From Paraglaciecola sp. L1A13 (GTDB lineage: Bacteria; Pseudomonadota; Gammaproteobacteria; Enterobacterales; Alteromonadaceae), in assembly GCF_009796745.1 (NCBI RefSeq), contig NZ_CP047024.1:2108001-2172000 (forward strand): DNA of 64,000 nucleotides. The letters are read 5' to 3'. Position 1 is the first letter of the stretch. Each line of letters opens with the position of its first letter. The notes below the pieces were generated by a model, which worked only from the letters and a program-made list of their open reading frames with translations, ran no database searches and was not told the DNA's origin. A program made the translations under genes and the position numbers. Positions 53,752-63,300 of the stretch are shown here, in pieces.

Positions 53752-55146
53752 ATGCTACACATATACAATACCCTGACTCGACAAAAAGAGCTCTTTACGC
53801 CTTTACATGAATCAAAGGTGGGTTTGTACGTGTGCGGTATCACAGTATATGACCTATCCCATATGGGCCACGCGCGGACTTATTTAAGTTTTGATTTAAT
53901 GGTGCGTTACTTGCGTCACAGAGGTTACGACGTGAACTACGTGCGCAATATCACTGATATCGACGACAAAATTATTCAACGAGCCAATGAAAACAATGAA
54001 ACCACAAGTGAGTTGACCGAGCGCACTATCGCCATGATGCATGAAGATTTCGCGGCGATAAATTTACTGCCACCGGATATTGAGCCTCGTGTTACCACCC
54101 ATATGCCTGAAATTATCGCAATCATCGAGCGCCTTATTAACAATGGCCATGCGTATCAGGCGAAATCTGGCGACGTATTGTTCGATGTCAGTTCGTATAA
54201 CGATTATGGCAAGTTGAGCAAGCAAGATTTAGAACAGCTCAACATGGGCTCTCGCGTAGACGTCGGCAGTGACAAAGATGATCCAATGGATTTTGTTTTG
54301 TGGAAATCAGCTAAGCCTGGTGAACCTAGCTGGACTTCGCCTTGGGGAGACGGGCGTCCGGGTTGGCACATAGAGTGTTCGGCTATGAACCATAAGCATC
54401 TCGGCGATCATTTTGATATTCATGGTGGAGGCTCTGATTTGATTTTTCCTCACCACGAAAATGAAGTTGCCCAGTCATGTTGCGCATTTAACACCCCTTA
54501 CGTTAATTACTGGGTGCATACTGGGATGGTGCAGGTTGATAGCGAGAAAATGTCTAAATCACTCGGTAACTTTTTCACGTTACGGGATGTATTAAAGCAA
54601 CATGATTCAGAGACCTTGCGCTACTTCTTAATGTCTGCACATTACCGCAGCCAGTTGAGTTATTCTGAAGGTAATATTACTCAGGCACGCAGCGCACTAG
54701 AACGCTTGTACACTGCATTGCGTGATGTGGTTGCGGATCGTAACGTTGATATGCAAACGGACGATTATCTTACACGCTTTAATAAAGCAATGGATGACGA
54801 CTTCAATACACCTGAAGCAATGGCTGTGTTGTTCGATTTATCCCGCGAAATTAATAAAGCCAAAGCAGAAGGTGAAAGCGGGGCAGAGCGTGCAACTAAA
54901 TTAGCGGGAATACTGCTTAAGTTAGGACAGGTATTAGGAATTTTGCAAAGTAACCCAAATGAATATCTTCAAGGTGATGAGCAAGGTAGTGATGAGAGTG
55001 CACAAGTCGAAGCGCTGATTAAAGCACGAAACGATGCTCGCTCGGCCAAAGATTGGCCAGCAGCAGATGCCGCGCGTGATGCGCTAAATGCTTTAAATAT
55101 TGTGTTAGAAGATGGGCCAAATGGCACCACTTGGCGCAAAGGTTAA
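53752..55146 (+). CDS. cysS: cysteinyl-tRNA synthetase
   Basis: A class I synthetase of 464 residues. It has the HIGH motif as HMGH in [26 protein letters not shown], the zinc-binding Cys at 28 in the same segment, [11 protein letters not shown] and [12 protein letters not shown] for the remaining zinc ligands, and KMSKS in [11 protein letters not shown]. Start ATG 53752. Housekeeping; divergent from ppiB. Confidence 0.97.
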   Translation: MLHIYNTLTRQKELFTPLHESKVGLYVCGITVYDLSHMGHARTYLSFDLMVRYLRHRGYDVNYVRNITDIDDKIIQRANENNETTSELTERTIAMMHEDFAAINLLPPDIEPRVTTHMPEIIAIIERLINNGHAYQAKSGDVLFDVSSYNDYGKLSKQDLEQLNMGSRVDVGSDKDDPMDFVLWKSAKPGEPSWTSPWGDGRPGWHIECSAMNHKHLGDHFDIHGGGSDLIFPHHENEVAQSCCAFNTPYVNYWVHTGMVQVDSEKMSKSLGNFFTLRDVLKQHDSETLRYFLMSAHYRSQLSYSEGNITQARSALERLYTALRDVVADRNVDMQTDDYLTRFNKAMDDDFNTPEAMAVLFDLSREINKAKAEGESGAERATKLAGILLKLGQVLGILQSNPNEYLQGDEQGSDESAQVEALIKARNDARSAKDWPAADAARDALNALNIVLEDGPNGTTWRKG

Positions 55147-55190
55147 GACAAAATTTATAATGTGAGCTTCATATTATTATAGATATCCTC

Positions 55191-55225
55191 AAAGGGTGAA
55201 CAGAGAACTGTTCACCCTTTTTAGG
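55191..55225 (+). terminator. terminator after cysS
   Basis: AAAGGGTGAACAG (55191-55203) pairs perfectly with CTGTTCACCCTTT (55208-55220), four-base loop, followed by TTTTT. Confidence 0.92.
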
Positions 55226-55375
55226 TTTTATTTATGGTGCAAGCAGAAGATTTGCTGTGCAGATAACAGTTTCAAATAGTCATTATTTGAGGTGAATAAT
55301 TGACACGGAATGCGGTGCATTGGCTTGGCTATTAGCCATTTCAGGGCTATCAAAATAGCGTCAAAGTTCATAATT

Positions 55376-55400
55376 ATCATATCCTTCCCAAGGATATGAT
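55376..55400. repeat. perfect 11-bp inverted repeat near a lactonase remnant
   Basis: ATCATATCCTT and AAGGATATGAT flank CCC. It lies at the very end of the decayed lactonase frame. It might be a protein-binding site or the end of a transcript of the intact ancestor; no T tract follows. Confidence 0.6.
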
Positions 55401-55640
55401 TTTCGATGCGATATCAATTTCATCTGTTGCACCGTTGATATCACCATTTTGTTCAATCAATATGCGGTTACCCCGCGTGTCAATACGATATATGGGGTTA
55501 GCAAACAGGTCAGTTACATACAGACTCTTTGTGCGCTTATCTCATTATATGCCGTCAGTGGCGCGCATACTTTCGTTGAATAAGGTCGTCTCAATTGTGG
55601 TTGCAGTTTTACATGTGAGCTTGCGTGATGGTGATTAAAT
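55396..55640 (-). pseudogene. SMP-30/gluconolactonase-type remnant
   Basis: Minus-strand reading in one frame gives ETTLFNESMRATDGI, two stop codons, then DKRTKSLYVTDLFANPIYRIDTRGNRILIEQNGDINGATDEIDIA, which looks like the last blades of an SMP-30/Gluconolactonase beta-propeller (DGIALDERTGSLYVTDL... pattern). No start is seen and the frame is closed by a stop upstream near 55640. It is the 3' leftover of a gene that would have been transcribed in the same direction as the catabolic operon to its right, so it may have been a member of that operon. Confidence 0.6.
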
Positions 55641-55667
55641 TACGCTATCTGAGGCTGAGTACCGATT

Positions 55668-55695
55668 GAAAAAGGGCTAACGGATAGCCCTTTAT
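55668..55695 (-). terminator. terminator at the end of the catabolic operon
   Basis: AAAGGGCTA and TAGCCCTTT pair around ACGGA; read leftwards it is followed by a T run. It lies 21 bases after the leuD-like stop. Confidence 0.85.
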
Positions 55696-55715
55696 TATTA
55701 AAGTGAATGCTAATC

Positions 55716-56318
55716 TTAGACTAACCAACTTTGTATGTTGTTTTCATGCTTGACGATAAGCGGCGTAAACTCCAAAGATTGATCTATCATATCTCTGCCT
55801 GAGATAAGATTTTTTTTGTGATGTTCTTCGATGCTAAACAGATAGGTTTTGTCGCACACCGTTACTGATTGTGCGGGTAAATCAACCCGTATTTGCGTAT
55901 CCGATTTTGCTTCAACCATTTGCGCTACGTATTTGATGTCGTCTTTGTTTAATACAATTGGCACGATCAAATTATTAATGCAGTTCGCATAGAATATATC
56001 AGCAAAGCTCGGAGCAATTATCACGTGAAATCCATAATCTGCTAAAGCCCAAGGCGCGTGTTCTCTACTCGAACCGCAGCCAAAATTTTCCCCAGCCAAT
56101 AGAATTTGAGCACCTTTATATTGAGGTTTGTTGAAGACGAAATCTGCAGCCAGTTGCGTGCCTTGTGCATCGGTATAGCGCCAGTCATGAAATAGGTGTT
56201 TTCCGTAGCCAGTTCGAGTAACGCCCGTTAGAAACTGCTTAGGCAGTAACTGGTCGGTGTCGACGTTGGCTTTTAAAAAAGGAATGGCTTTAGCGCTTAA
56301 AACTGAAAAACCTGACAT
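55716..56318 (-). CDS. LeuD-like hydro-lyase small subunit
   Basis: A 200-residue swivel-domain subunit of an aconitase-family hydro-lyase, partner of the gene upstream. It has NVDTDQLLPKQFLT, FHDWRY, LLAGENFGCGSSREHAPWALADYGFHVIIAPSFADIFYANCINNLIVPI, all standard for LeuD. Start ATG 56318 has AGGAG at seven bases and follows the leuC stop by 10; the longer frame from 56363 overlaps leuC and is not needed. No other leucine genes are nearby and the operon has a catabolic setting, so a role in substituted-maleate hydration is more likely than leucine synthesis. Confidence 0.88.
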   Translation of the reverse strand: MSGFSVLSAKAIPFLKANVDTDQLLPKQFLTGVTRTGYGKHLFHDWRYTDAQGTQLAADFVFNKPQYKGAQILLAGENFGCGSSREHAPWALADYGFHVIIAPSFADIFYANCINNLIVPIVLNKDDIKYVAQMVEAKSDTQIRVDLPAQSVTVCDKTYLFSIEEHHKKNLISGRDMIDQSLEFTPLIVKHENNIQSWLV

Positions 56319-56328
56319 TTTTATACTC

Positions 56329-57759
56329 CTATATAAATGTTCTGACATCGGCGAACTTACCAACTATGGCAGCAGCTGCAGCCATTTCGGGACTCACTAA
56401 ATGCGTAAATGCCCCACGCCCTTGACGGCCGACAAAATTACGATTACTGGTTGATGCGCAGCGCTGTCCTGCCGTTAATACATCGTCATTCATGCCCAAA
56501 CACATTGAACAGCCAGGTAAACGCCATTCAAAACCAGCTTGTAAAAATATTTTATCTAGACCTTCTTGCTCAGCCTGATATTTAACTGCCGCAGAGCCAG
56601 GCACGACAATGGCGCTGACGGTAGGAGAAATTTTATGATTGCCTATTACACTGGCAGCTCTGCGTAAGTCCTCAATGCGGCTATTGGTGCATGAGCCTAT
56701 AAATACGTGGCTAATTGGCACGTCACTGAGCATTTGTCCAGGGGTCAGTTGCATATAAGCCAAGGCTTGAACAGCAGCTTCTTTTTCAACTGAATTGCTC
56801 ACTAATTCAGGGCAAGGTATGGGTTTATCAATAGCGACTACTTGCCCCGGATTTGTGCCCCAAGTAACTTGTGGTGCAATGTCATTTGCAAAAAGCACTA
56901 TCTCTTGATCAAATTTTGCTCCGTCGTCACTTTTTAGGGTATGCCAGTGAGCTAACGCCTCGTCCCATTCACTGCCTTTGGGGCTGTGTTGACGGGTTTG
57001 CAGATAGCCAAACGTGACATCGTCTGGGGCTATGATCCCTGCTTTGGCACCAGCTTCTATACTCATATTACATATGGTCATACGTTGCTCCATGGTCATT
57101 TTTTCAATGACTTGGCCGCAATATTCAATAACATGTCCGGTCGCACCTGCATGACTTATATGGCCGATAACTGCCAGTATAATGTCTTTGGCAGTCACGC
57201 CTGTTCCTAATGCGCCGTCAATGCGAATGCGCATACTTTTTGCCTTACTTTGACGTAATGTCTGGGTGGCAAGCACATGCTCAACCTCCGACGTGCCAAT
57301 ACCGAATGCGAGAGCACCGAATGCTCCGTGAGTAGCAGTATGGGAGTCACCGCATACCACTGTCATACCGGGTAATATTAGGCCCATTTCAGGTGCCATA
57401 ACATGCACGATACCTTGCTCTTTGCTTCCGACAGGGTAAAGCACAATATCGTGATATTGGCAGTTACGGATTAAAGTAGTCAGTTGCAATGCGTTTAATG
57501 GGCCACACGCATCAAGTGCTAGGGATCGTGTCGATACGCTGTGATCCATCGTAGCGATGGTTTTATGGGGGCAACGTACACGGCGTTTTTTTTGATTTAG
57601 CCCATCAAACGCTTGCGGTGAGGTCACCTCGTGTATCAGGTGGCGGTCGATATAGAGCAGTTGTTGACTACTATCTTGTTGTTGTTGAGTAGTGTTATTT
57701 GCGGGATCAGCGGAAATAGCATGGGCTTCCCACAATTTATCGTAGAGGGTTTTAGACAC
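56329..57759 (-). CDS. LeuC-like hydro-lyase large subunit
   Basis: A 476-residue [4Fe-4S] hydro-lyase subunit. Cluster Cys are seen in [12 protein letters not shown] and [11 protein letters not shown]; substrate region TMDHSVSTR and [29 protein letters not shown]. It resembles true LeuC closely ([29 protein letters not shown]), but has an insertion rich in Gln/Asn ([13 protein letters not shown]) after the first helix, not usual for LeuC. GTG at 57759 with AAGG upstream gives [10 protein letters not shown], the family start; a second GTG nine bases earlier is possible. Without leuA/leuB nearby it is probably a paralogue for another substrate such as citraconate. Confidence 0.88.
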   Translation of the reverse strand: MSKTLYDKLWEAHAISADPANNTTQQQQDSSQQLLYIDRHLIHEVTSPQAFDGLNQKKRRVRCPHKTIATMDHSVSTRSLALDACGPLNALQLTTLIRNCQYHDIVLYPVGSKEQGIVHVMAPEMGLILPGMTVVCGDSHTATHGAFGALAFGIGTSEVEHVLATQTLRQSKAKSMRIRIDGALGTGVTAKDIILAVIGHISHAGATGHVIEYCGQVIEKMTMEQRMTICNMSIEAGAKAGIIAPDDVTFGYLQTRQHSPKGSEWDEALAHWHTLKSDDGAKFDQEIVLFANDIAPQVTWGTNPGQVVAIDKPIPCPELVSNSVEKEAAVQALAYMQLTPGQMLSDVPISHVFIGSCTNSRIEDLRRAASVIGNHKISPTVSAIVVPGSAAVKYQAEQEGLDKIFLQAGFEWRLPGCSMCLGMNDDVLTAGQRCASTSNRNFVGRQGRGAFTHLVSPEMAAAAAIVGKFADVRTFI

Positions 57760-57782
57760 GTTTGTCACCTTGTATCAATATT

Positions 57783-58406
57783 TTATGTTTGCAGCTGAGT
57801 CAGGGCATGACACAACTCTGTTAGAGATAACACCACACCATATTTAGCGTTTATGTCGTGTAAACTGGCATTGTGTGCAGTCAGATTTCTATCTCCGCAG
57901 CCCTGAGGTACCACAAAAACGGGATAATCGTGTTGTAAACCGTCTACCGCGGTTGCTCTAACGCAGCCACTGGTGGTCAATCCAACAACCACAATAGAAT
58001 CCGCTTTTTTTGTCTGTAACTGTGCGAGTAAATCGGTTTGAAAAAAACCGCTAGCCCAACATTTTTCGACAATGGGTTCATTTGTTCTTGGCATAAGTCT
58101 TGGGTCAATCTGTACCCACTTACTGTTGGCTTGTAATATGTTTAAGTCCGGCAGGCGGGTACGAAATACGCTAGCTTGATGCTCATTGTGGTACACCACA
58201 GTGGTGTATAAAATAGGCAACTCTCGGGCTCTGAATTGCTCAAGCAGATGCTTAATATTGTCGACTTCAGCTGAGAAGTTTCCTCCTAATGGGCTATCGG
58301 GTTGGGTAAATCCCAATGACATGTCGATGATCACCAACGCTGGGCGTGAGCCAAGCGTCAGTGAACCAACGGATAAATCATGATCGTTAGTGGTCTTTTC
58401 GTTCAC
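57783..58406 (-). CDS. isochorismatase-family amidohydrolase
   Basis: A 207-residue cysteine hydrolase of the N-carbamoylsarcosine amidase/maleamate amidase group. The triad is visible as Asp in LVIIDMSLGF, Lys in VEKCWASGFFQTDL and Cys in TTSGCVRATAVDGLQHDYPVFVVPQGCGDR. It hydrolyses C-N bonds of short amides or carbamoyl groups. GTG 58406 with AAGGAA is the likely start; a GTG 18 bases upstream overlaps the hyuB end region. The family includes maleamate amidase NicF of nicotinate breakdown, which fits the proposed imide pathway. Confidence 0.85.
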   Translation of the reverse strand: MNEKTTNDHDLSVGSLTLGSRPALVIIDMSLGFTQPDSPLGGNFSAEVDNIKHLLEQFRARELPILYTTVVYHNEHQASVFRTRLPDLNILQANSKWVQIDPRLMPRTNEPIVEKCWASGFFQTDLLAQLQTKKADSIVVVGLTTSGCVRATAVDGLQHDYPVFVVPQGCGDRNLTAHNASLHDINAKYGVVLSLTELCHALTQLQT

Positions 58407-58426
58407 ATGATTTCCTTTATCCACGA

Positions 58427-60292
58427 TTAGGCTCGTGCTCGAACAAAGCGCGGTGTTTCAGGTGCTGGAAGGCCAGTTTCTTCTAAGCAGCGGGCTTTTA
58501 TTTCTTCAATAGTGCCGCCAAAGTCGAATAACTGCGTCTCGCCGCGAGCATTACTGAGTTGTTCTCGTAATGTTACGGTTTTTGTCAACTCAACGTGGCC
58601 ATTTTCTATTATTACGCCATAACGTTTCGCCCCTTCAATGGACACTAAACCGCGATTTACATCGTCCAAAACATGAGCCGGTTCACGCAAGTACGGGTCA
58701 CCCCAACCACCACCACCCCAAGTGTTAAAGTACAATACGTCGCCTTTTTTAACTTCGATGCCATCACATTTTGCGGGTAAGGTTTGCTGTGTACCATCTG
58801 CTCTGTGTATTACTTTTGTTGAACGTCTACCGGGTGTACCGCCATTTACCCCCCAAGGGTATGTTAACCAACGATCATCATGGATAGCGATTGAGCCATC
58901 GTTTAAGAATCGATAGGCAACCGACAACCCGTTTCCACCTCGGTACTGTCCTGCACCACCTGAGTCGACGATGGTTTCGTATTTATCAACCTGTAGTGGA
59001 AAATAAGCTTCGATGAATTCATTCGGAACATTGGTAAAGCCTGGCCATAACGAGTGGCCATCTGGGCCGTCTCCAACAGGGCGACCTGGGATCCCGCCAA
59101 AACCAATCTGAAATAATTGGAACCATTCGCCGTTATCGTCGTAGCCCGAATAAAACAGGTGAGGAGAGTCAGAAAATCCTGCTGCGTTCATCGCTTCTGG
59201 TGCACCTTGACCGAGTAACCCACCCATTACGTCAAAAATACGTCCTAGGGCGTGAGTTCTGCCAGACAATGCTGCAGGAAAATGCGGTTTAAGCAGGCTA
59301 CCTGCTGGAATGTGCACATCCACTAAATCGTAAAATCCATCGTTGAATAGAATTTGTGGGTCGACTAAATTAATAGTGAAAGAGCCAAAGAACATTTTGA
59401 ACATGTCTTCGTTTAGATAGAAATTGATCGAGCTTTGGGCTTGCGGATCGGTTCCTTCGAAGTCAAAAAATGCGCGGTCACCTTCGCGCCACATTTTACA
59501 CTGTATTTTATACGGGCCCATGCCCACGCCATCGTCACAGACATAGTCCACAAAGGTTCTTGGCTCTTCTGGAACCAACATATTTATAATGGCACTCATG
59601 GCTACACGGTTACGTTCAAGCATGATTTCCATGGTGGAATAAAACACGTCGTCACCAAAGCGTTCTGATATTTCAATGCAACGTTTGGCCGCGGTATTGC
59701 AGGCTGCAACTAAGGCATTAAGGTCGAATTTATTCCATTGAGGGGTACGCACGTTGTGTAAAATTAAATCTAACAAGTCAGATTGTAACTCACCTTTTTT
59801 ATATAGCTTGGTAGGGGGGATCCTAATCCCTTCTTGGAAAATGCTTTCAGCTTTTATGGGGATTGATCCGGGCACCATACCGCCGTTATCAGACATATGC
59901 CCAAACATTGCTGACCAAGCGATATGACGGCCTTCTCTAAAAATAGGCACCAATACAATCCAATCTGGAAGATGAGAAACCGCCGCATTGGTCATATAAG
60001 GATCGTTAGTCAAAATGATATCGCCTTCTTCAAGCTCCCCTTCATATGCTTCCATGAAGCCGTGAATGAATGAGCCGAATTGACCTACTACCATTTTGCC
60101 ATCTTTATTAGCAATCATTGGGAAGCAGTCACCTTGCTCCCGTATGCCGGGGCTCATGGCTGTTCTGAATAACACTGCGTCCATTTCTTCCCGTGCGTTG
60201 CTTAGGGCATTTTCAATGATATCTACGGTTACCGTGTCAACATCGACACGGCCCAGAGGCGACATATTGCTTTGTTTTATTTTATTATTCAT
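58427..60292 (-). CDS. hyuB: hydantoinase/oxoprolinase B subunit
   Basis: A 621-residue subunit of the ATP-dependent N-methylhydantoinase/5-oxoprolinase/acetone carboxylase group. It starts with VDIIENALSNAREEMDAVLFRTAMSPGIREQGDCF and carries DIILTNDPYMTNAAVSHLPD with metal-ligand positions, NPPL-like FDFEGTDPQAQSSINF, and GGPPGGNGLSVAYRF-type end segments. With HyuA it would hydrolyse a cyclic imide, hydantoin or lactam at the cost of ATP. Ribosome site TAGGAG and start ATG 60292, 10 bases after the HyuA stop, mark a coupled pair. Confidence 0.93.
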   Translation of the reverse strand: MNNKIKQSNMSPLGRVDVDTVTVDIIENALSNAREEMDAVLFRTAMSPGIREQGDCFPMIANKDGKMVVGQFGSFIHGFMEAYEGELEEGDIILTNDPYMTNAAVSHLPDWIVLVPIFREGRHIAWSAMFGHMSDNGGMVPGSIPIKAESIFQEGIRIPPTKLYKKGELQSDLLDLILHNVRTPQWNKFDLNALVAACNTAAKRCIEISERFGDDVFYSTMEIMLERNRVAMSAIINMLVPEEPRTFVDYVCDDGVGMGPYKIQCKMWREGDRAFFDFEGTDPQAQSSINFYLNEDMFKMFFGSFTINLVDPQILFNDGFYDLVDVHIPAGSLLKPHFPAALSGRTHALGRIFDVMGGLLGQGAPEAMNAAGFSDSPHLFYSGYDDNGEWFQLFQIGFGGIPGRPVGDGPDGHSLWPGFTNVPNEFIEAYFPLQVDKYETIVDSGGAGQYRGGNGLSVAYRFLNDGSIAIHDDRWLTYPWGVNGGTPGRRSTKVIHRADGTQQTLPAKCDGIEVKKGDVLYFNTWGGGGWGDPYLREPAHVLDDVNRGLVSIEGAKRYGVIIENGHVELTKTVTLREQLSNARGETQLFDFGGTIEEIKARCLEETGLPAPETPRFVRARA

Positions 60293-60301
60293 GTTCGTCT
60301 C

Positions 60302-62365
60302 CTAAAATTTTATTGGGTGGATGAGAATGTTACCGACAACGTCCACTGAGGCTTCATAGCCAGGCAGAATGACGGACGTTGAATCCATTTCACAAATTAT
60401 GGCAGGGCCATGAAGCGAAATGCCTTGATGCATCTTATTTCTGTCGTATATAGGAGTGGTGTGATACTCACCTTCATAATAAATTTTGCTGTGGGCGATA
60501 GTACAATCTGCAAGCGTAGCGCCTGCGGTTCCACGAGGCATGGTTGGTAGCTCGCCGCTACTGGCGGTGGCAATTGCACGGATCATAACGATTTCGTGTC
60601 CGTCTTCTAAGGCAAAGGTAAAGAGCTGAGTATGCTCTTTATCAAATTGTGCTTTTAATACATCCAATCCTTTGGCTTGAAGTTCGCTTAGAGTGAACTC
60701 AACTGACAGCTGAAAGGCTTGTCCTGTGTATCGCACATCTGCTTGAAAGGTAAGGTCTTGTGCGTCAGCGGGGATCCCGTCCGCTAGAAGTGTGGAACAG
60801 GCTTTCTCTTGCAACTCAGTCAGCGCACTAATGAGTTGTTCTTTAGTGGCGTTTTTGAGTAATTTCACATAGGTGCGCGATGCCTCATTTCGCACCTGCG
60901 TGGTGGCATCACCGTAGGCACACAAAACGCCAGGACCAGGAGGAATGATTGTCGGCCAAGCTTGGGTTAGAATACCCAGTGCATTGGCATGCAAAGGGCC
61001 CGCACCACCAAACCCCACTAAGGCGAAGTCTCTTGGGTCGAACCCTTGCTCAACAGAAACTAAACGCAGGGCACCAAACATGGCTTCGTTAGCAATTTTG
61101 ATAATACCTTCAGCGGCTTCTTCAACGGATATACCCATCGCATCGGCAACTTTTTTTACGGCGGCTACTGCGGCGCTCTTATCGATCGCCATAGCACCCC
61201 CTAGTTGAACGTCAGAAGGTAGGTAACCCAGTACAACGTTTGCGTCACATACTGTTGGTTCTGTTCCGCCTTTCATGTAAGCGGCAGGTCCGGGTTTGGC
61301 GCCAGCTGATTCGGGACCTACTCGCAGGGCTTTGGTTAGCTCAGGTACAAAAGCGATAGAGCCACCGCCTGCTCCAACGGTTCGTACATCAACAGAAGGT
61401 GCGCGTACCGTTACATCGCCAACACGCGTTTCGCGACGAACGCGCGCTTTAGCGTTTTGAATCAGGGCTACATCTGTAGAAGTCCCGCCCATATCGAAGG
61501 TCAGTATGTCGTTGAATCCGGCTTTACTACAAAAATGTATTGCACCGGATACCCCGCCAGCGGGTCCAGACATTAATAAATTCACCGGGCTTTCGGCTGA
61601 TGAACGAGCAGACGCTAAACCACCGTCAGAGCGCAAAATAGATAAATGTAAATCGTTGCCCATTTTACTCATAAGTGACTGACTTAAATTATCAACATAT
61701 CGTGCGACTTCAGGTCTAACGTAGCTATTGACTACCGTGGTTTCGGTGCGCTCATACTCTTGCATTTCAGGCACAACATCACTGGAAATAGAGATGGGAA
61801 TATCTGTAAAAATCTCGCTTGCAATGTTCTTCGCTTGTTGCTCGTGGGCGCCGTTTAAATAAGAATTTATAAAACAAATCGTTAGTGCTTCGACTTGCCC
61901 AGTATTTTTTAGTTGATGCAATTGTTCTCGTAAGGCAACTTCATCTAATTCGGTGACCGTTTGTCCTTTTGCATTCATGCGCTCGTCTGCTTCTATGGTC
62001 AATTCGAGCGGGGCGAGTAGAGGTTTTTTGACAAAGCTTACCCAACCACCTAAGCCACCAGGGCAAAAAGACCTTGCCACTTGCAGCACTTGCTTATAGC
62101 CCTTTGTGGTCACTAAACCCACTTTTGCCCCTTTGCCGGTCAGTACTGCATTGGTCGCGACAGTAGTACCATGCATGACCCTGCCGATTTTACTTACGTC
62201 AACGCCTGACTCTTGGCAAATACGGGCAATGCCATTGAGTACGCCGACAGATGAATCTTCTGGCGTAGAGGGAACCTTCGCCGTGTGTGTTTCACCCGTT
62301 ATTTCATTTATCAACAGTAAGTCAGTGAACGTACCGCCTACATCTACACCTAATCGATAACTCAT
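60302..62365 (-). CDS. hyuA: hydantoinase/oxoprolinase A subunit
   Basis: A 687-residue ATP-binding subunit of the same complex. The N-terminus LGVDVGGTFTDLLLINEITGETHTAKVPSTPEDSSVG is the actin-fold phosphate loop of the family; VMHGTTVATNAVLTGKGAKVGLVTTKGYKQVLQ, RSDGGLASARSSAESPVNLLMSGPAGGVSGA and FDMGGTSTDVALI follow in order. Start ATG has GGAGAG upstream. This subunit carries the ATPase, HyuB the hydrolase. In 5-oxoprolinase and N-methylhydantoinase the pair opens a ring amide; the exact substrate here is unknown. Confidence 0.94.
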   Translation of the reverse strand: MSYRLGVDVGGTFTDLLLINEITGETHTAKVPSTPEDSSVGVLNGIARICQESGVDVSKIGRVMHGTTVATNAVLTGKGAKVGLVTTKGYKQVLQVARSFCPGGLGGWVSFVKKPLLAPLELTIEADERMNAKGQTVTELDEVALREQLHQLKNTGQVEALTICFINSYLNGAHEQQAKNIASEIFTDIPISISSDVVPEMQEYERTETTVVNSYVRPEVARYVDNLSQSLMSKMGNDLHLSILRSDGGLASARSSAESPVNLLMSGPAGGVSGAIHFCSKAGFNDILTFDMGGTSTDVALIQNAKARVRRETRVGDVTVRAPSVDVRTVGAGGGSIAFVPELTKALRVGPESAGAKPGPAAYMKGGTEPTVCDANVVLGYLPSDVQLGGAMAIDKSAAVAAVKKVADAMGISVEEAAEGIIKIANEAMFGALRLVSVEQGFDPRDFALVGFGGAGPLHANALGILTQAWPTIIPPGPGVLCAYGDATTQVRNEASRTYVKLLKNATKEQLISALTELQEKACSTLLADGIPADAQDLTFQADVRYTGQAFQLSVEFTLSELQAKGLDVLKAQFDKEHTQLFTFALEDGHEIVMIRAIATASSGELPTMPRGTAGATLADCTIAHSKIYYEGEYHTTPIYDRNKMHQGISLHGPAIICEMDSTSVILPGYEASVDVVGNILIHPIKF

Positions 62366-62397
62366 ATTGCTCTCCGATGTGGGGCTAAATTAGCCTC

Positions 62398-63300
62398 TTA
62401 ATTGTTATAATATTTTTCCATCCAGGATTTCGCTTTACCGCCGGTCGCGGTGCCCGTTAAGGCAATGGCTACATTAGATGCTTCTAACAGCAAAGGGATA
62501 TTGATACCGGTATCAAAACCCATTTGTTCAAGCATCATGACGACATCCTCAGTCGCCACATTTCCGCTGGCGCCAGGGGCAAATGGACAGCCCCCTAAAC
62601 CCGCTATTGAGGCATCGAATTTGCGAATACCAGCTTCAATTGCAGCGTATGTATTGGCAAGTCCCATGGCTCTAGTATCATGAAAATGGCACGACAATAT
62701 GTTGCTGTCGAATCGACTCACCAGACCGCTCATCAAGCTTTGTACCTGGGCGGGATCCGCTGCACCAATAGTATCGGCGATAACAATAGCGCTGGCACCT
62801 GCTTCGATAAGTTGTTCCGTTATCCGGTACACCTCATCGGGCGCTATTTTCCCCTCGAACGGGCAGGCCCATGCCGTGGCTACGTAGGCTTGCACATTTG
62901 CCCCTTTTGACTTTGCTAAACTCAGTACTTCTTGACTGACTTTGATACTCTGCTGGGTTGTCATGTGAATGTTTTTTTCATTCATGGTGTTCGAGGCAGC
63001 TACCACCAGGGACGTCAAAGGCACTTTTGCGTCAAGGGCTAACTCGAATCCTTTCATGTTTGGGATAAGGGCTGAATACCGCGCACTTCCCTTAGGTAAC
63101 ATGGCAAATAAGTCCGCGGTACCCGCCATTGCCGGAACCGCTTTAGGAGACACAAACGCGCCCACTTCTATTTCAGGTATGCCTGCCGCCTCAAGGGCCA
63201 TAATCAGTGTTAAACGTTGTTCTAAATTGAGTACCCTGGGTTGGTTTTGTAAACCATCTCGAGGACCCACATCATTAATGATGACTTTATTTGATGCCAT
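62398..63300 (-). CDS. HMG-CoA-lyase-type enzyme
   Basis: A 300-residue TIM-barrel lyase. Active-site motifs are NDVGPRDGLQNQP (metal Asp and catalytic Arg), IEVGAFVSPKAVPAMAGT, HFHDTRAMGLANTY (metal His pair) and the Cys loop in GLGGCPFAPGASGNVATED. It cleaves a 3-hydroxy-3-methyl-branched acyl-CoA (HMG-CoA or a close relative such as citramalyl-CoA) into acetyl-CoA and a keto acid. Its ATG overlaps the stop of the CoA-transferase gene by one base (TAATG). In a leucine pathway it would be next to carboxylases; none is here, so citramalyl-CoA is the more fitting substrate in context. Confidence 0.9.
   Translation of the reverse strand: MASNKVIINDVGPRDGLQNQPRVLNLEQRLTLIMALEAAGIPEIEVGAFVSPKAVPAMAGTADLFAMLPKGSARYSALIPNMKGFELALDAKVPLTSLVVAASNTMNEKNIHMTTQQSIKVSQEVLSLAKSKGANVQAYVATAWACPFEGKIAPDEVYRITEQLIEAGASAIVIADTIGAADPAQVQSLMSGLVSRFDSNILSCHFHDTRAMGLANTYAAIEAGIRKFDASIAGLGGCPFAPGASGNVATEDVVMMLEQMGFDTGINIPLLLEASNVAIALTGTATGGKAKSWMEKYYNN

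Noticed and set aside
55396..55638. Plus-strand 80-codon frame
   Set aside because: It is opposite to the SMP-30-like remnant and has no ribosome binding site or recognisable content.
55716..57759. Leucine biosynthesis leuCD
   Set aside because: No leuA or leuB adjacent, the pair is embedded in a CoA/hydantoinase operon, and the LeuC-like protein has an atypical insertion. Leucine function cannot be excluded without the rest of the genome.
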